DNA of 64,000 bases from Chamaea fasciata. Taxonomy: Eukaryota; Chordata; Aves; Passeriformes; Sylviidae. A model generated the notes under the pieces. That model did no database searches and was not told the DNA's origin. It worked only from the letters and a program-made list of their open reading frames with translations. The stretch is taken from positions 44,967,744 through 45,031,743 of the forward strand of contig JARCOQ010000002.1 of assembly GCA_029207755.1 (NCBI GenBank), in the 5' to 3' direction. Shown one piece after another: positions 52,440 through 63,545 of this stretch. Each line of letters starts with the position of its first letter. The first letter of the stretch is position 1. A program made the translations under genes and the position numbers.

Positions 52440-53199
52440 GTGAGTTTAATTTGGAGAGCTTGAATCCAATTCTCCACTACCCGTGTGGGATGGCACGATT
52501 TGCCGGAAAATGGTAAGATACACTGCAGAATTCTTACAGAAGTTGTTTCTGGACATGGTGAATTCTATCTCATTTAGAAGCAACACTCCCACTCCTTTCA
52601 ACCAAGAACTTTGTGTGTTCTGTTCAGATGCACTAGCTGTTTCAGGCTGGGAATTGTTCTTTTGATCTCAGAGTTCCTTCTTGGCCAGCAATTCCTGCAG
52701 TGCTTATTTCCTACTTTTCCAATGCTTTCACTTGGGAATATTTCCCCTAATTAAAAACCCTTCTAAGTTAAAATCACTTCCTTAGTGACTCATTTTTCTA
52801 ACCGCTAGGATAAGGTTGCTAAACTTCTTCATACCCATCATCTAAGTTTCACATGTATTTCCTGTCAAGCCCAGTAAAATTTTGGCTTCCTGGGAATCCT
52901 TATCTCCTTAGACTCTTCACCTTCCCAAAACCTGCCTTTGCTGACTTACAGGACACATTTTACCCTCTGTTGCCCGACAATCCTTTCCTATTCCTTTCTC
53001 ATCTTCAGTAATCCCATTGGTATTCACTCCTCCCTGCCTTTCTGAACACCCTCCCGACAAAATTTATCAAGAAAAAATGTATTTATCATTCATCTTCCCA
53101 ATCCGCACGTCACCCTTCTTCTCTGTCTCGGTCACTTTCCCTCTTTTCCTCCCTGATCCCCTTTTTATTCTTCTGAACTGTGCAAACCTTATTCTCAGT
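52440..53199. other. Transition from AT-rich DNA to the CpG island, pyrimidine-rich
   Basis: The plus strand becomes strongly C/T-rich from about 52,900 to 53,300 ('ctcttttcctccctgatcccc'). No exon supported on either strand. Confidence 0.5.
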
Positions 53200-53400
53200 A
53201 TCTCCTCCGGCATCCGCCCCTCAGCTCCTTTTGTGCTCTCCCCCACATCTGTCCTGCCCCCCTCCTACCACACATCCCAAAGCCTTCCCAGCCCGCCCGT
53301 CCCAAACTGAGGCCGGCCCCAAACTCCATCCGCGGCAGCGGGCGAGACGAGGCGGTGCCTGGCCTAGCCCAACCCAACCCAACTCAGCCCCTGCCCCGCC

Positions 53401-53440
53401 CAGCCCAGCCCAGCCCAGCCCAGCCCAGCCCAGCCCAGCC
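53401..53440. repeat. (CAGCC)8 pentamer array
   Basis: Eight perfect CAGCC units, preceded by degenerate 'aacccaacccaactcagcc'. The minus strand is G-rich (GGCTG units). Confidence 0.95.
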
Positions 53441-53490
53441 CCTGCCCCGCCCAGCCCCGCCCCGCCCAGCCCCTGCTCTGCTCTGCTCCG

Positions 53491-53556
53491 CCCAGCCCCT
53501 GCCCAGCCCCTGCCCAGCCCCTGCCCAGCCCCTGCCCAGCCCCTGCCCAGCCCCGG
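53491..53556. repeat. 11-base minisatellite, CCCAGCCCCTG x5 plus one variant
   Basis: Five perfect units of CCCAGCCCCTG at 53,491-53,545 followed by CCCAGCCCCGG at 53,546-53,556. The complementary strand carries repeated GGGG and GGG runs, so G-quadruplex formation is plausible. It lies within the CpG island, upstream of the donor sites. Confidence 0.95.
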
Positions 53557-54004
53557 CCCTGCCCTGCCCTGCCGCCAGCCCTGGAGCGGTGTCGCTCCGA
53601 TAAATCGCAGAGCCTTGGGCTCGGGGCGCCCTCCAGAGGCGCTGCTGAGCCCTGCCCTGCCCGCCGGAGCCGAGGACACACGGCAGGGACGCGGTGCAGG
53701 GGAGGCCAGGGCAGCCCTGGTGCCTCCCACGGCCGGGGAGCGCGGCCCGTCCGCGGCTGCTCCGTGTCCGCTCGGCGGCTGGGGCGGAGAGAGGGAGGGC
53801 ACAGCTCGTCTCCCGCCTCCTGCTCGCCTTCTCCTCCTCCCCCTCTTCCTCCTGGCGGCCGCCCTTCTGTTCCTCCTTCCCTCCCTGCCGCGCCGGCTAC
53901 ACCGCGAGAGCGGCGCCCGCCCCGCCAGGGCGAGGGAAGGAGGCGCAGCCCGCGGGCAGGAAGCTGGATGAGGACGTGTGTGCGGGCAAGGCAGCCCCTC
54001 GGGC

Positions 54005-54058
54005 ATGAAGGGGACCGCGGGGACGCTGCCCTGCCCTGCAGCCAAGCGGGGACATCAG
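54005..54058 (+). CDS. Candidate coding end of a 5' exon (unidentified gene)
   Basis: ATG at 54,005 opens 18 codons (MKGTAGTLPCPAAKRGHQ) ending exactly at the splice donor CAG|GTAAGC. Joined to the acceptor before 54,572 the frame stays open through the second exon, which is some support. An upstream ATG at 53,969 opens an overlapping frame, and the whole could equally be 5' untranslated sequence. The upstream limit of this exon (transcription start) cannot be fixed. No protein family recognised. Confidence 0.3.
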
Positions 54059-54392
54059 GTAAGCGCCCCACACGCCTGCCCGGCCCGAGCCGAGCCGACA
54101 CGCTTCCAGTGCCGGGAGAGGGCAAGCAGCCCTTGGAAAGTTGTCCTGCCGCCGGCCGAGGGGCGAAGGGCAGGGGAGGCGGGCAGGGGGCAGCCCGCGG
54201 TATAGGGTGGCACAGCGGTGTGTTCGGCAGGACCCGCTCGGAGCTCCGGTACCCAGCGCGGTGCCCCAGGCTGTGCCTCCCCGCCGGAGGGAGAAGCGCA
54301 GCGCCGGGAGTGCGGCCCCGGCGTCCCGCGGCCGCAGCCGCTGGGCGCTGGTGTCAGCGGCCGTGCCCGCCCCGCCGAAAGTTTCCAGCGGG

Positions 54393-54398
54393 GTGAGT
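54393..54398 (+). other. Alternative splice donor GTGAGT in the CpG island
   Basis: GCGGG|GTGAGT after 54,392 is a second good donor downstream of the first. It suggests alternative first exons or an alternative 5' splice site feeding the same acceptor before 54,572. Confidence 0.4.
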
Positions 54399-54571
54399 GA
54401 GGGGCGGAGAGAAGCGGGAGAGGATCACCGCGGGACGGGAGCGTGGCGAGGGAGAAGCAGCCTGTGTTGCCGTGGGTAGTGGGTGCCGCAGCTTCCCCCC
54501 CGGGTGTTAGGAGCGGTGCTGCCGGCAGTTCACTCAACTTGTTTCGGTGTTTTCCCTCTGGTTTGTTGCAG

Positions 54572-54671
54572 AGGAGTAGGATCAAGTATCCCTACAAACG
54601 TAATGTCGGCATCTTTAATGGCTACATCTTCCTCTTCTGCGAAATTTACCTACCTGCATGTGTCAGTTTAG
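54572..54671 (+). other. Candidate internal exon, 100 bases (coding status unclear)
   Basis: Preceded by a strong polypyrimidine/AG acceptor ('ttttccctctggtttgttgcag') and followed by TTTAG|GTATGT. It is open in the frame continuing from the ATG at 54,005 (33 codons plus one base, phase 1 at the donor; starts RSRIKYPYKRNVG). In another frame an ATG at 54,603 begins MSASLMATSSSSAKFTYLHV but meets TAG at the last bases of the exon. It may therefore be a 5' untranslated exon. Not recognised as a known gene. Confidence 0.4.
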
Positions 54672-55061
54672 GTATGTTTAGGATAAAAACAAACTGCAAA
54701 GTCTTATCAGAAAGAGATGCGCAGCAGTACGCCTGAGATTTCAGTAGGTTTGTTATGTTGTATGACGTAACAGTAAATACAACTGCTGCTCTTTTTGATT
54801 CACTTTTCTTTGGGGCTTTTAAATGAACATTTGTGGATTAAGCAGAAACTTTTAGTAAAATGTGTGAGTCATCATAACGCTGTTGGAGTTCAAATCCCAG
54901 TTTATATGTTTTGCAATTATTTTCTTCCCCCTTTGTTCATAATTTGTATAAAGGACAGACTCAAGGGGTTTGCTTAGTTCTTCTGAAGTAACTTAGTGAC
55001 TTAAGGAATCAAAAGTGAGCAGAGTTCCACACAGAGGTTCTAGGTACCTTTGCTACAAAGC

Positions 55062-55063
55062 AA

Positions 55064-55095
<32 letters not shown>

Positions 55096-55096
55096 A
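55062..55096. repeat. poly(A) tract interrupted once
   Basis: 21 A, one G at 55,083, then 13 A. Confidence 0.95.
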
Positions 55097-56548
55097 GCAT
55101 TGAACCACTTTAAAGAAAAATAACTTTTCAAAAAATCTACTTTGGGAAGCCTCCTTCCCTCCTAGCCTGGACAAAGATGTGTACATTGCAAACTGCACTC
55201 AGAGTGGAAACATTCAAGCCATTTTGAATGAGGCAGTTTCCCCTTACAGAGAATGTTCTGCACTAACTCACCTGGTTAATCGTGGATAGTCTACCTTAAC
55301 TATCAGCTGCAGTTCTGTTTTATTTAAAAATTTTCAAATACCGAGGTAATTCCACAATATTTGTTGCAAAACCTGAAGGAAGAGCATAAGTGCAATGAAC
55401 CTAATTTCATTAGATCAGAGAAGTATGAGTAGCTTTTTGGTTTGAGGGTTTATTTTCTTAGCTCTGGGGTGTGTTTTTGATTGGTTGTTTTTTAATAGAA
55501 CAAATTGGAAACCAGATTTAAGGGAGCATTCAAAAGCAGACTAGATCTAAAAGCAATGTATGTCTGCGGCTGCAGGTAACACCTGATTGTCAGACACTGA
55601 TAAGGCACCATACTTAAGGTAATTTTCAGGTTGGCACTTTTCTTAATAGGCACATGGATATATCCGTTAAGAAGGTCTGTCACAGTTAATGACCCAATGC
55701 AGCTCTAAGACTTCTTTACATATGCTCAGGCTTTTATTAACAGACTTTTATATTCCATTAAACCGAGAGAGGTCTGAGCAAATAGAAGAAGAATAGAGAT
55801 GTGTAAAACTTGAAATGCTTCTCACTTTTCTGCATTTTGTTCACTGGCTGGATTTTTTGATTTTTTTTTCTTTTTCATTGTCAGCTTCAAATACAACATC
55901 TCTGGGCTTTCATGCAAGCGGCAGGTTTTATTAAACATATGTTACAATTTTCTGTTGTAAAATGTTCTGTAGTTCTTACTTCCTTGGAAAGATAAGATAC
56001 GACTAGGGAATTATCATTTTTCTTGACAGCATGACAGTTAAAACTTGGTTTGCATAGGAGTGAGCATGTGTAGTGTATTAAAAGGAGATGTCATTGTGAA
56101 CTGTCTGACAAACTTTTCAACTCTTTTTTTTTATGGAGGTGAATATATTGCTTGTAAAATCACTGCTAGGAAGCAACTAAGATGTAAGGATGAATTGATG
56201 TTGTAGTGAACTTAGGATTTTTAGCACAGTTTTAATATTTAGAAGCCTATGGATTTAGTGCTCAGGTCTGTAACCAGATATTTGAATTAATTTTATTCAC
56301 GTCAGCATCTTAGTTAAATTCACAGAAGTATTGGTATTTAAGCTATGCAGAGGTAGAATATACTGAAGCAAAATGCTTTGTTTGCTAGTAAGCTACCTGT
56401 TCTGATAACATGTCCAAATTGTATATAGGGATTGCTGTCAAAAGCTGAGCTCATGTTAGGAGTCAGAAGCTTAAATGTGGCTAAGTGTCCAACAAACGTT
56501 CTTTTACAGTGTGCAAAATCTTAAGTGATGAATGGCCAGGTGAAGCAA

Positions 56549-56635
56549 GGGGGGGGGGGGGGGGGGGGAGGCGTATAAAATGCCATTAAGGTATGGAAGT
56601 ATGGGAAGTTAGGTAAAGGGCGGGGGGGGGGGGGG
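56549..56635 (+). repeat. Two poly(G) runs (20 and 14 bases)
   Basis: G20 at 56,549-56,568 and G14 at 56,622-56,635, 53 bases apart, followed at about 56,655-56,720 by G/T-rich sequence with (TTTG)n and a G7 run. Strong potential for G-quadruplexes, in DNA or in the presumed intron RNA. Confidence 0.95.
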
Positions 56636-59600
56636 AAGAGGAGGAATTTAGGAATTGAGGGTTTGGGGTTTTATTTGCTGTGGTTTGTTTTGTTTGTTTG
56701 GGGGGGCTTGTTTGTTTGGCCTTTTAACATAAACATTTGCTCTAAAAACATAGTTGCCACTTTTGAAGGTAATGCACACCTTGAGGATTTTGGGTAAAGG
56801 TGTACATGAAGGAACAGGTGAGGTATTTGCTTTTACCTGAAAACTGTGGTTGCATACACAGCTTTTTTTCTTATAGTTCTGTTTGCAGACCTTATACTGC
56901 TGTATTTAAAGGTATCTCTTGAACCATGATAGAAAACTTTTACTTGATTGTTAAAGCCATCTGGTGTGGTTGGAGTTGATAAAATCATTGTGAAACTAGT
57001 TAACTGTGTTTGGTGTTTTTACAGAAACAAGAAACTGATAAAAAGTGGCAAATACTGTCCAAAGAAATTTGTGTCTTTGTTACAAGTTCAATTCCCAGGC
57101 ACTAGGAAGTACCTATGGTAAATCTGTAGAAAGACAGGGCTAGATTTAGGGAAGGGATTCCTTCTGGTCACCACAAACAAGTAATATTCCTGCAGAATGA
57201 GCTTTCACTTTGCATGCACATTCTAGATGTTGGTTTCCTCTCAACTGAAAGACTCCTGATTATTTAATTTTTGCTTTCTTTGTCACCTTTTTTAGACCTC
57301 TGGTAGTTAATGTTTTCTGCTGAATTCCTCTGATTTCTTCCTTTATTCCATAGGTAGAGAGTGTTCTGTAAGGAAATTACAGCTGTAGCCTTACCAACAA
57401 GTAAAGATTAGCTTCAGTTCAAGGTAGCGTGTTGTCTTTTATGCAAGAATGTGGTATTGCTGATCATTATTACTCATGGTAACTAACCACCGAAATACCA
57501 GAGTAGCTACACACTGTGTGTCCTCATCCAGTCTTTTCTCAGTGGATTTTTTTTACTTAAACTACTTACATTCTTTAATTGCATCTTAATTTTCTCCTAG
57601 ATTGTTTTCAGTTTAACGTCATTATTCTGAATTTTAGTCCTGTATACCAAGATTTTTAGTCCTGGCTTCTGGATCTCCTTGGCCTAATGTCATGCTTAGA
57701 TGTAAAAACTATACTCTGTCAGTTCTCTTATTAATAAAGTGATTAATATCTATCAGGGAAGACTAGGGGAGCTTTTTCTTAATATGGTAATGTAATCTGT
57801 TTTCTTGATTAACCAATCTAATGCGTTTCAACAGGTATTATAAGAGTGTATAAATATGGGTATTATTGTCTTTTAAAAACTATTGTGAAGTCTAAAATAG
57901 GAGTAGTATTTATTTATTTAAGAAAGACTTTGTTGCAAAACATCCCAGCTTTAAAGGAAAGAAAGTTCCTTTTAATTTAGAAATTCTTTTTAATGCAGTA
58001 GTTTTACTGAGCAACCAAATACCTTTTCCTGAATGTCAGGTCAAAATACTCCTGGGAAGTGTCCCTTGCAATCGTATCATGTATACTACTTGTAATTAAA
58101 ATGCTGTACACAAACCTCATGAAAATTAACAAGGTAATATAAGTGCTAGTTTTACTTTTTAGTTTCTGACAATTCTTTGTAGTAAGTAACTTTAGTCACC
58201 AAATAATGGGGAATAATATGTCAAATTATTGAACTGTTTGATTACCTACTATGCTTTAGATAATTTCTAAGGTCATTCAAATTTCATGTTTTTACACATT
58301 TATGAAAACATCAGAGGAAAACTAAAATAGTATTACGAAAACTGATTTTCTGTTAGGGGTGTATGGTGTTGAAAACCTTTACAGTCCTTTATGAAATGGG
58401 CATATTATGAAATTTGATGTTATATTTACCTGTTTTCTATGAATATGTAGAGTCTTAGGTTTAACAGAGTGATCCTGAACATCTAATTATTTTTTTTCCA
58501 CTTCACTGAATTGACTCACTGTGATGTTCCAAATTAATATATTTGTCAATATTGCTGTCAAGTCACATTACATGTATCAGCCTCTGAAATTGAAGAATTA
58601 TTTTTGGGAACTTCAATATATGTGAGTCACACAAAAGTACCTAAATAAATTCCTTGCTTGTGGTTGTGCATTAAGCATTCTATACGTCTGAGGATGTATT
58701 TATTATAAATAATTCTGGAAATTCCATATTATCATGTCTGTATAAACCTGGAGAAATAGCTTCTATTTGTTTTCTAAGAATTGCACTCTGGAATTTCGAT
58801 TTTCTATATTGAGCACCCTTGCTATTATCAAAGATACTGTAAAAACATGGTTTTCTATATTGCAAAAAAGTAGATCGCATTTCGAATAGGAGTTTTGAGG
58901 AAAAAATTCCAAGATTCAAGAAATTGCACAATATACACTGAAAATCCCATTCATTAATCTATAAATGACATAATAATATATATAAGTTGATTCTAAACCA
59001 GGAATGTATTTGATTTCAGAAACACGGAATTTTTGTTTGTAACTATCTGTCAGTTTTCCTAAGTTCTTTATTTGCTGATGAGGAATTGTAAACTAATATG
59101 CAACATTATTTGAGAAGAATGTTATATGTGAAAAATCATAGCATGATACAGGTTCCCTGACTTGATTTTCTTGGATGCACCGCTTTCTCAGGCTGTGAAG
59201 ATTTTTGCTCAGGGATTTGAAGACAGCAATTATTTTTTACATGGAGGTGCATACACACATGATTAGAAAGTTTTTTTCCTGATGCTGACTTCAAAACTTG
59301 GAAGTACTTAAACAACCAAGGAAAGAGAAACAAAATGGAAAGATCTGGCTGATTAAATAACTTTCACTGGAATCTCTCAATCCATTCTCAAAAACAAACT
59401 TCCCCAGATAATTTGAGAAAGATAAATTGTAAGCAGTCTTAAAAAGACTGCAATAGCAGCCACTGTGGAAGTCCAGCAACATCCTGCCTCCTCCTCCTCC
59501 TCTTTGTTGTCAGAACCAACACTGGGTTCTGAAGCCTTCTCTTATTTAGAAAGAAGGTTCAGTTTTTAGTAGACGATTTACTGTATCTTGGCAATGGTCA

Positions 59601-59819
59601 GAGTTACTTTTTTGTCTGAAGTACAAGGTTAAATTACCTGTCTCAGGACATTTCGTTGTTGGATAGAATATGTTCTTCATGGATCTAGAAGTTAAGAGGC
59701 CTTCTCAGGATCTTTTAAGGAATGTGATGACCTTACCGAGCCTTTAGGCAACGAGATCTTTTTCTTCCCTTAGTTCACTCACTGGCTGGCTGATGCAAGA
59801 TCCTCCCAGAGCTGTAGAC

Positions 59820-60394
59820 TGGCTTGGGTTGGAAGGGACCATAAAGATCATCCAGTTCCAAAGCCCCTGCCATGGGCAAGAGCACCTCTTACTACACCAG
59901 GTTGTACAAAGCCCCATCCAAGTGGGTACTAGAACATCTCAAAAGAGTTAAGGATCATACAGAAATCTCTATATTATTGGAGATAGTCATACTCATAGTT
60001 AGGATTGCGATCTGTGTAGAGGAATGTACAGGAATATATGCAGGAATCTGAGTTCCAGTAACTGATGTGGAAATGGCTGTGACTGTGCTGCCAATATAAT
60101 TGTTAGACGCAGGAATCACAGTGCTGCGGGAAAATGTGTACACTGTCTTTACTTATTGTTCCTGACGTAGTTTCAGTGAGTGGCACCAGCCAGGACAGAT
60201 AGCCTTCAGAGAGCCCTCTACTGTAGTCTAATTAAATCATCTTGTCAGTTATGGTGTTTTAATTCCAGAACATTTAATGCTTTCTTCTTGTTCAGTCTGT
60301 GTAGAGAAAGTGACGGTATTAAGTTTAGATGGTCTGAATCACTTATTACACCTTTGAACTCAATAGTCACGTTAAGTTGTGATACTAGGTTTAA
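59820..60394 (+). repeat. Direct duplication, copy 1
   Basis: Matches 63,408-64,000 at a spacing of 3,603 bases. The left part (59,820-60,065: antisense CR1 end, then 'ctcaaaagagttaaggatcatacag' and following) is diverged from its partner by many substitutions and small indels. The right part (60,066-60,394) differs at only about five positions in 330, until a 3-base indel near the end. Confidence 0.95.
59821..59922 (-). mobile_element. CR1 LINE 3' end, antisense, in duplication copy 1
   Basis: 'gggttggaagggaccataaagatcatccagttcc', 'ccatgggcaagagcacctc' and 'caggttgtacaaagccccatcc' are the reverse complement of the CR1 3' end. The fragment is truncated at the same point as the one in copy 2, which shows that both come from one insertion. 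Confidence 0.9.
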
Positions 60395-62970
60395 ATACCA
60401 TTTCAATGGGAAGAAAAAAAAAAAGTTGTGTTTTGAGGGTTAAGTACACTCACTCATCATGCCTTTTTCAAGGGTAGAATTACCATGAAATTTCAGTCAA
60501 GTTTTGCAACAATTTCCCCAAGATACCACTGAGGACCTTCTCTGTTACAAAAGATTATTTCAGGTTAAGTATTGCAGATTTGCTGCAGTTCTTGATGCAA
60601 CTGAACATAGCTTTGAAAGCTGCAGCAGTATTACAGTGTTGCACAGGTCTTTATTGATTCTGTTGCAAGGGAGTACATTAAGACATTGAGAATGCAACCG
60701 AAAATACTGCATTTTAGGGAGTACAGTTGTTTTCATGCCACGTTTGAGCATTGCATGTTTAGGATACAATAGACTTGAGGTGGCTGAAATTTTGAATTCT
60801 AATTTCTCAGTGGAAAAGTAAAGTCAGCTTATATTAGTAGTGAAAATTTGTGCCTGTCCTCCAACAAAATTAACAGGGCTTCAAGAAAACCATATGCATT
60901 TATGGAAAAAGGTATTTTTTATCTTCTTTCATAGCATATGCTGTCTTCTTAACAGCACATTTGACTGATGGCTTAGAGCAAAACTGCAGTGTCATCAGGC
61001 CTGTCTTTTTAGGGGAAGTCATTATGCTACTTCTGAAGTGTCTGTAGTAACCCATCAACATGGGTTATTGGGTTCTTAATACTGTAAAATTAGGATATAT
61101 GTATGAGTCTGCTCTTTGTCCAGCTTCTATCTTGTCTTCCTAATCGCTATTTAGAGATTTTCCAAGAACAGAGATTGCTTGTATTTTTTTAACTCTAGCG
61201 TTTGAGCAATGTAGGAAGTAAGGAAGATTGTAAGGAAATTTTCACTATCATTGCTTTCTTATTCTCATAAGTGAAGGTTTCATGAGACACATGAAATATC
61301 TGTACTAAAAGGAAGCATCCTTCCCTCTTAGGTTTGGTGCTGTGTATCTCTTTCATCTACTGGTTAAACCTAATGATTTCCAAACTGTTCTCAGTTTTGG
61401 GAGTGTTTTGTAGTAATCTCTCAAAGACACGTCTTAATATTTTTTCTTGGGATTTTTACTGTCTCATACACTGTTTCATACACTACATGTACTGAATTCC
61501 TTGGAATATTTTGAAATTATTTGATAATTATGGCAATTTTTGTCAGGAGCTGTATTCAGACTTTTTGTTTGTTTGTTTGGTGTTTAAATGATAGGTTAAC
61601 TTGCAGCCAGTTGAATCAGTAACCCAAAAAGCATCCATTGTTATTGTTCGCTCAGCTGAGTCCAAAAATATGCTAATAACAAATCCATTTAGTCCACCAT
61701 TCCAACAAAAACTGCAAGTGTGCCTAAGCGTGCTAGTGAATTCTTGTCTCAGGTTGCTTGTATAGTTGGCGCCTATGTCTGCACAAATGTCTTTGAGCAT
61801 GTGAGACCTTTATCTGTGATGAATGCAACACTGATTGAAGACATTACGTTGGCAGATAATCATGTTTGGACATTCATGCTGACTCATGTATTTTCTTTAG
61901 TCCTATCATCAAGCTGGGGAGCAAGTGCAGAAAATTTTACCATTTTTCCAGCCCACATTTCAAGCCGGTATTTACTGTATCCACTCTTGGCTGACAGGCT
62001 TACTTCAAGGTCCATGCCTATCCAGAAATCAGCACCTCATGCAAATATCCAAGAGTTGAGGCCATCTGTGAAATCTGCTTCTCATCTATCTATCATTAGG
62101 GTTTATTGATTGTACTGTCATTTTCAGGTGATAATCTCTGATCAGGGTCAGTCTCTTTCCCATGAGTACTGCAGCTTTCAGCCCACTGTGTAAATAATGA
62201 GCATGGACTCAAGGAGTCTTTTTGCGGAGTGTGCAGAAAATCATAATTAACAGCAGAAGTGACTAGACTAAAATAATTTTTACGTGGCTGCATGTAAAAT
62301 CCTGTTCTTAGTTTAATTGCAGCTCCGTAAGGATTTGGAAAATTTAGTTGAGCTGTGGGAATACACTTTTGGTTGAGTTCACTACACACTTACCTTACAG
62401 CTATGTCTACAATTCACTTACTTTTCCAGGCAATTTTTTCTTATTCATGGGGCAAAATCTTCTAAAAAAGTTAATACAGATTTACTAGTTTAGAGCAAGA
62501 TTACTTCTTGGCACTTGAATTTGTCTTGGCAGGTTGAACTACTGTGTGATTTTTCTATCTCTGGCTGATGAATTGTGGCAGTATTCTGCAAACACAATGC
62601 CTTCATGAAAGTAGTAAGTTAACTAAAACTATCAGCAATCACACTTTTTCTACTTTATTGGCAATTGTGAAAAAAGAAAAAAATGCATACCTGGCAATAA
62701 GTAGCTTGACTGAATTTGGTTGTAGTAACAAGCTGCAATCAGCTGCAACAGCCATCACCTAGAAGTAGCCCAATGCTGATACACATCTCCTGATAGTTGA
62801 CTTTGAAAAAGTCTGGAAAGTGAATTAATTCTTTCTGTTGATCCTTTTGAATGGCTTATTATTGCAGACATCATTCTAGAGGAGCTGCTGGCATGTCTTT
62901 TCTTCCTGTTAGTTTTAGATGTAAACTCATTTAGTAACAAGTACATGAATTATGCTTTTTCACAATCTAG
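60395..62970. other. Spacer between the duplication copies, no gene seen
   Basis: AT-rich. The frame at 61,720-62,109 (129 codons, plus strand) is the longest here but has no recognisable domain, no acceptor defining it and no known relative that I can name. Confidence 0.5.
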
Positions 62971-63069
62971 GTCTTTGATGGGAAAAAAGAATCATGAGGT
63001 AAAATTGATATGCTCCAAGCCTTTGTCACAAGAAACCAATTGGCACTGCATGAGGAACAAGGACAACTG
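62971..63069 (+). other. Possible 99-base exon
   Basis: A pyrimidine-rich acceptor ('tgctttttcacaatctag') ends at 62,970, and a strong donor ACTG|GTGAGT follows 63,069. One of three frames is open across the whole 99 bases (starts SLMGKKNHEVKLICSKPL), the length being a multiple of three. It does not join in frame to the MKGTAG...-54,671 reading, so if real it belongs to a different transcript or an exon is missing between. No protein family recognised. Confidence 0.22.
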
Positions 63070-63407
63070 GTGAGTGGTACCTCAGTAGTCACAATAGATT
63101 GTGGAAACAGGGTGATTTGAATGGGAAGAAAATATTATGTCTTCTTTTTCTCTATAAAACAGCCTTACACTACATCGTTATTCTTTAGATTCAGTTGACA
63201 GGAACAAATGAGAATCTTTAACTGAAACTATGTGTCAATGATAGCATGAAAACAAATGTAAAGATGTCTGAAAAGTACTCAAAGCAGTTTCATTTGTTTA
63301 CTTACAATGGGTATTAAAATCATAATAATTTTCTGGTAATAGCTCTGAGAAATGTACTCTTACAGTATGTGAGGTAAGTCTCCTGCAACATGGAAGGAGG
63401 TCTTTAA

Positions 63408-63545
63408 ATCATAGAAAAGAATAAAATTGTTTGGGTTGGAAGGAATCTTAAAGATCATCCATTTCCAACCCCCTGCCACAGGCAGGGACACCTGCCACTA
63501 CATGATGTTTCTCAAAGCCCCAGCCAGCCTGGCTTTGGACACCAG
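63408..63545 (-). mobile_element. CR1 LINE 3' end, antisense, in duplication copy 2
   Basis: 'atagaaaagaataaaattgtttgggttggaagg', 'aagatcatccatttccaaccccctgccacaggcagggacacc' and 'ctcaaagccccagccagcctggctttggacacc' read (in pieces) as the reverse complement of a CR1 3' terminus including its tail repeats. Better preserved than the one in copy 1. Confidence 0.92.

Larger units (their letters stand above)
53200..54560 (+). promoter_or_regulatory. CpG island, probable promoter of a plus-strand gene
   Basis: Abrupt block of very high GC with many CpG sites (dense at 53,580-54,460) in otherwise AT-rich DNA, the hallmark of a vertebrate CpG-island promoter. No TATA box is obvious; GC boxes (GGGGCGG, CCCGCC) are frequent. 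Plus-strand splice donors follow the densest part: CAG|GTAAGC after 54,058 and GCGGG|GTGAGT after 54,392, which argues for transcription to the right. Open frames over 250 codons exist here on both strands, but they are proline/alanine- or glycine-rich readings of GC-rich repeats and not genes. Bidirectional initiation cannot be excluded. Confidence 0.8.
54672..59819. other. Probable large intron, AT-rich
   Basis: Downstream of the candidate exons and without any further exon I would support. A T-rich acceptor-like site ends at 55,884, but the following donor is weak. It holds the homopolymer tracts listed separately. Confidence 0.45.

Noticed and set aside
53180..54585. Open frames of 176-274 codons on both strands in the CpG island
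   Set aside because: They overlap in several frames, are proline/alanine- or glycine/arginine-rich readings of C-rich repeats, and lack any recognisable domain. GC-rich DNA has few stop codons.
54880..54900. 'gagttcaaatccc', similar to a tRNA B box
   Set aside because: No matching A box or cloverleaf stems at the right distance.
59955..60143. 62-codon minus-strand frame rich in S/T/I within duplication copy 1
   Set aside because: The frame is partly shared with copy 2, but there the 5' portion is diverged and meets a stop. Shared DNA explains it better than a protein.
61720..62109. 129-codon plus-strand frame
   Set aside because: No recognisable family and no exon boundaries. The length is within chance for 64 kb searched in six frames.
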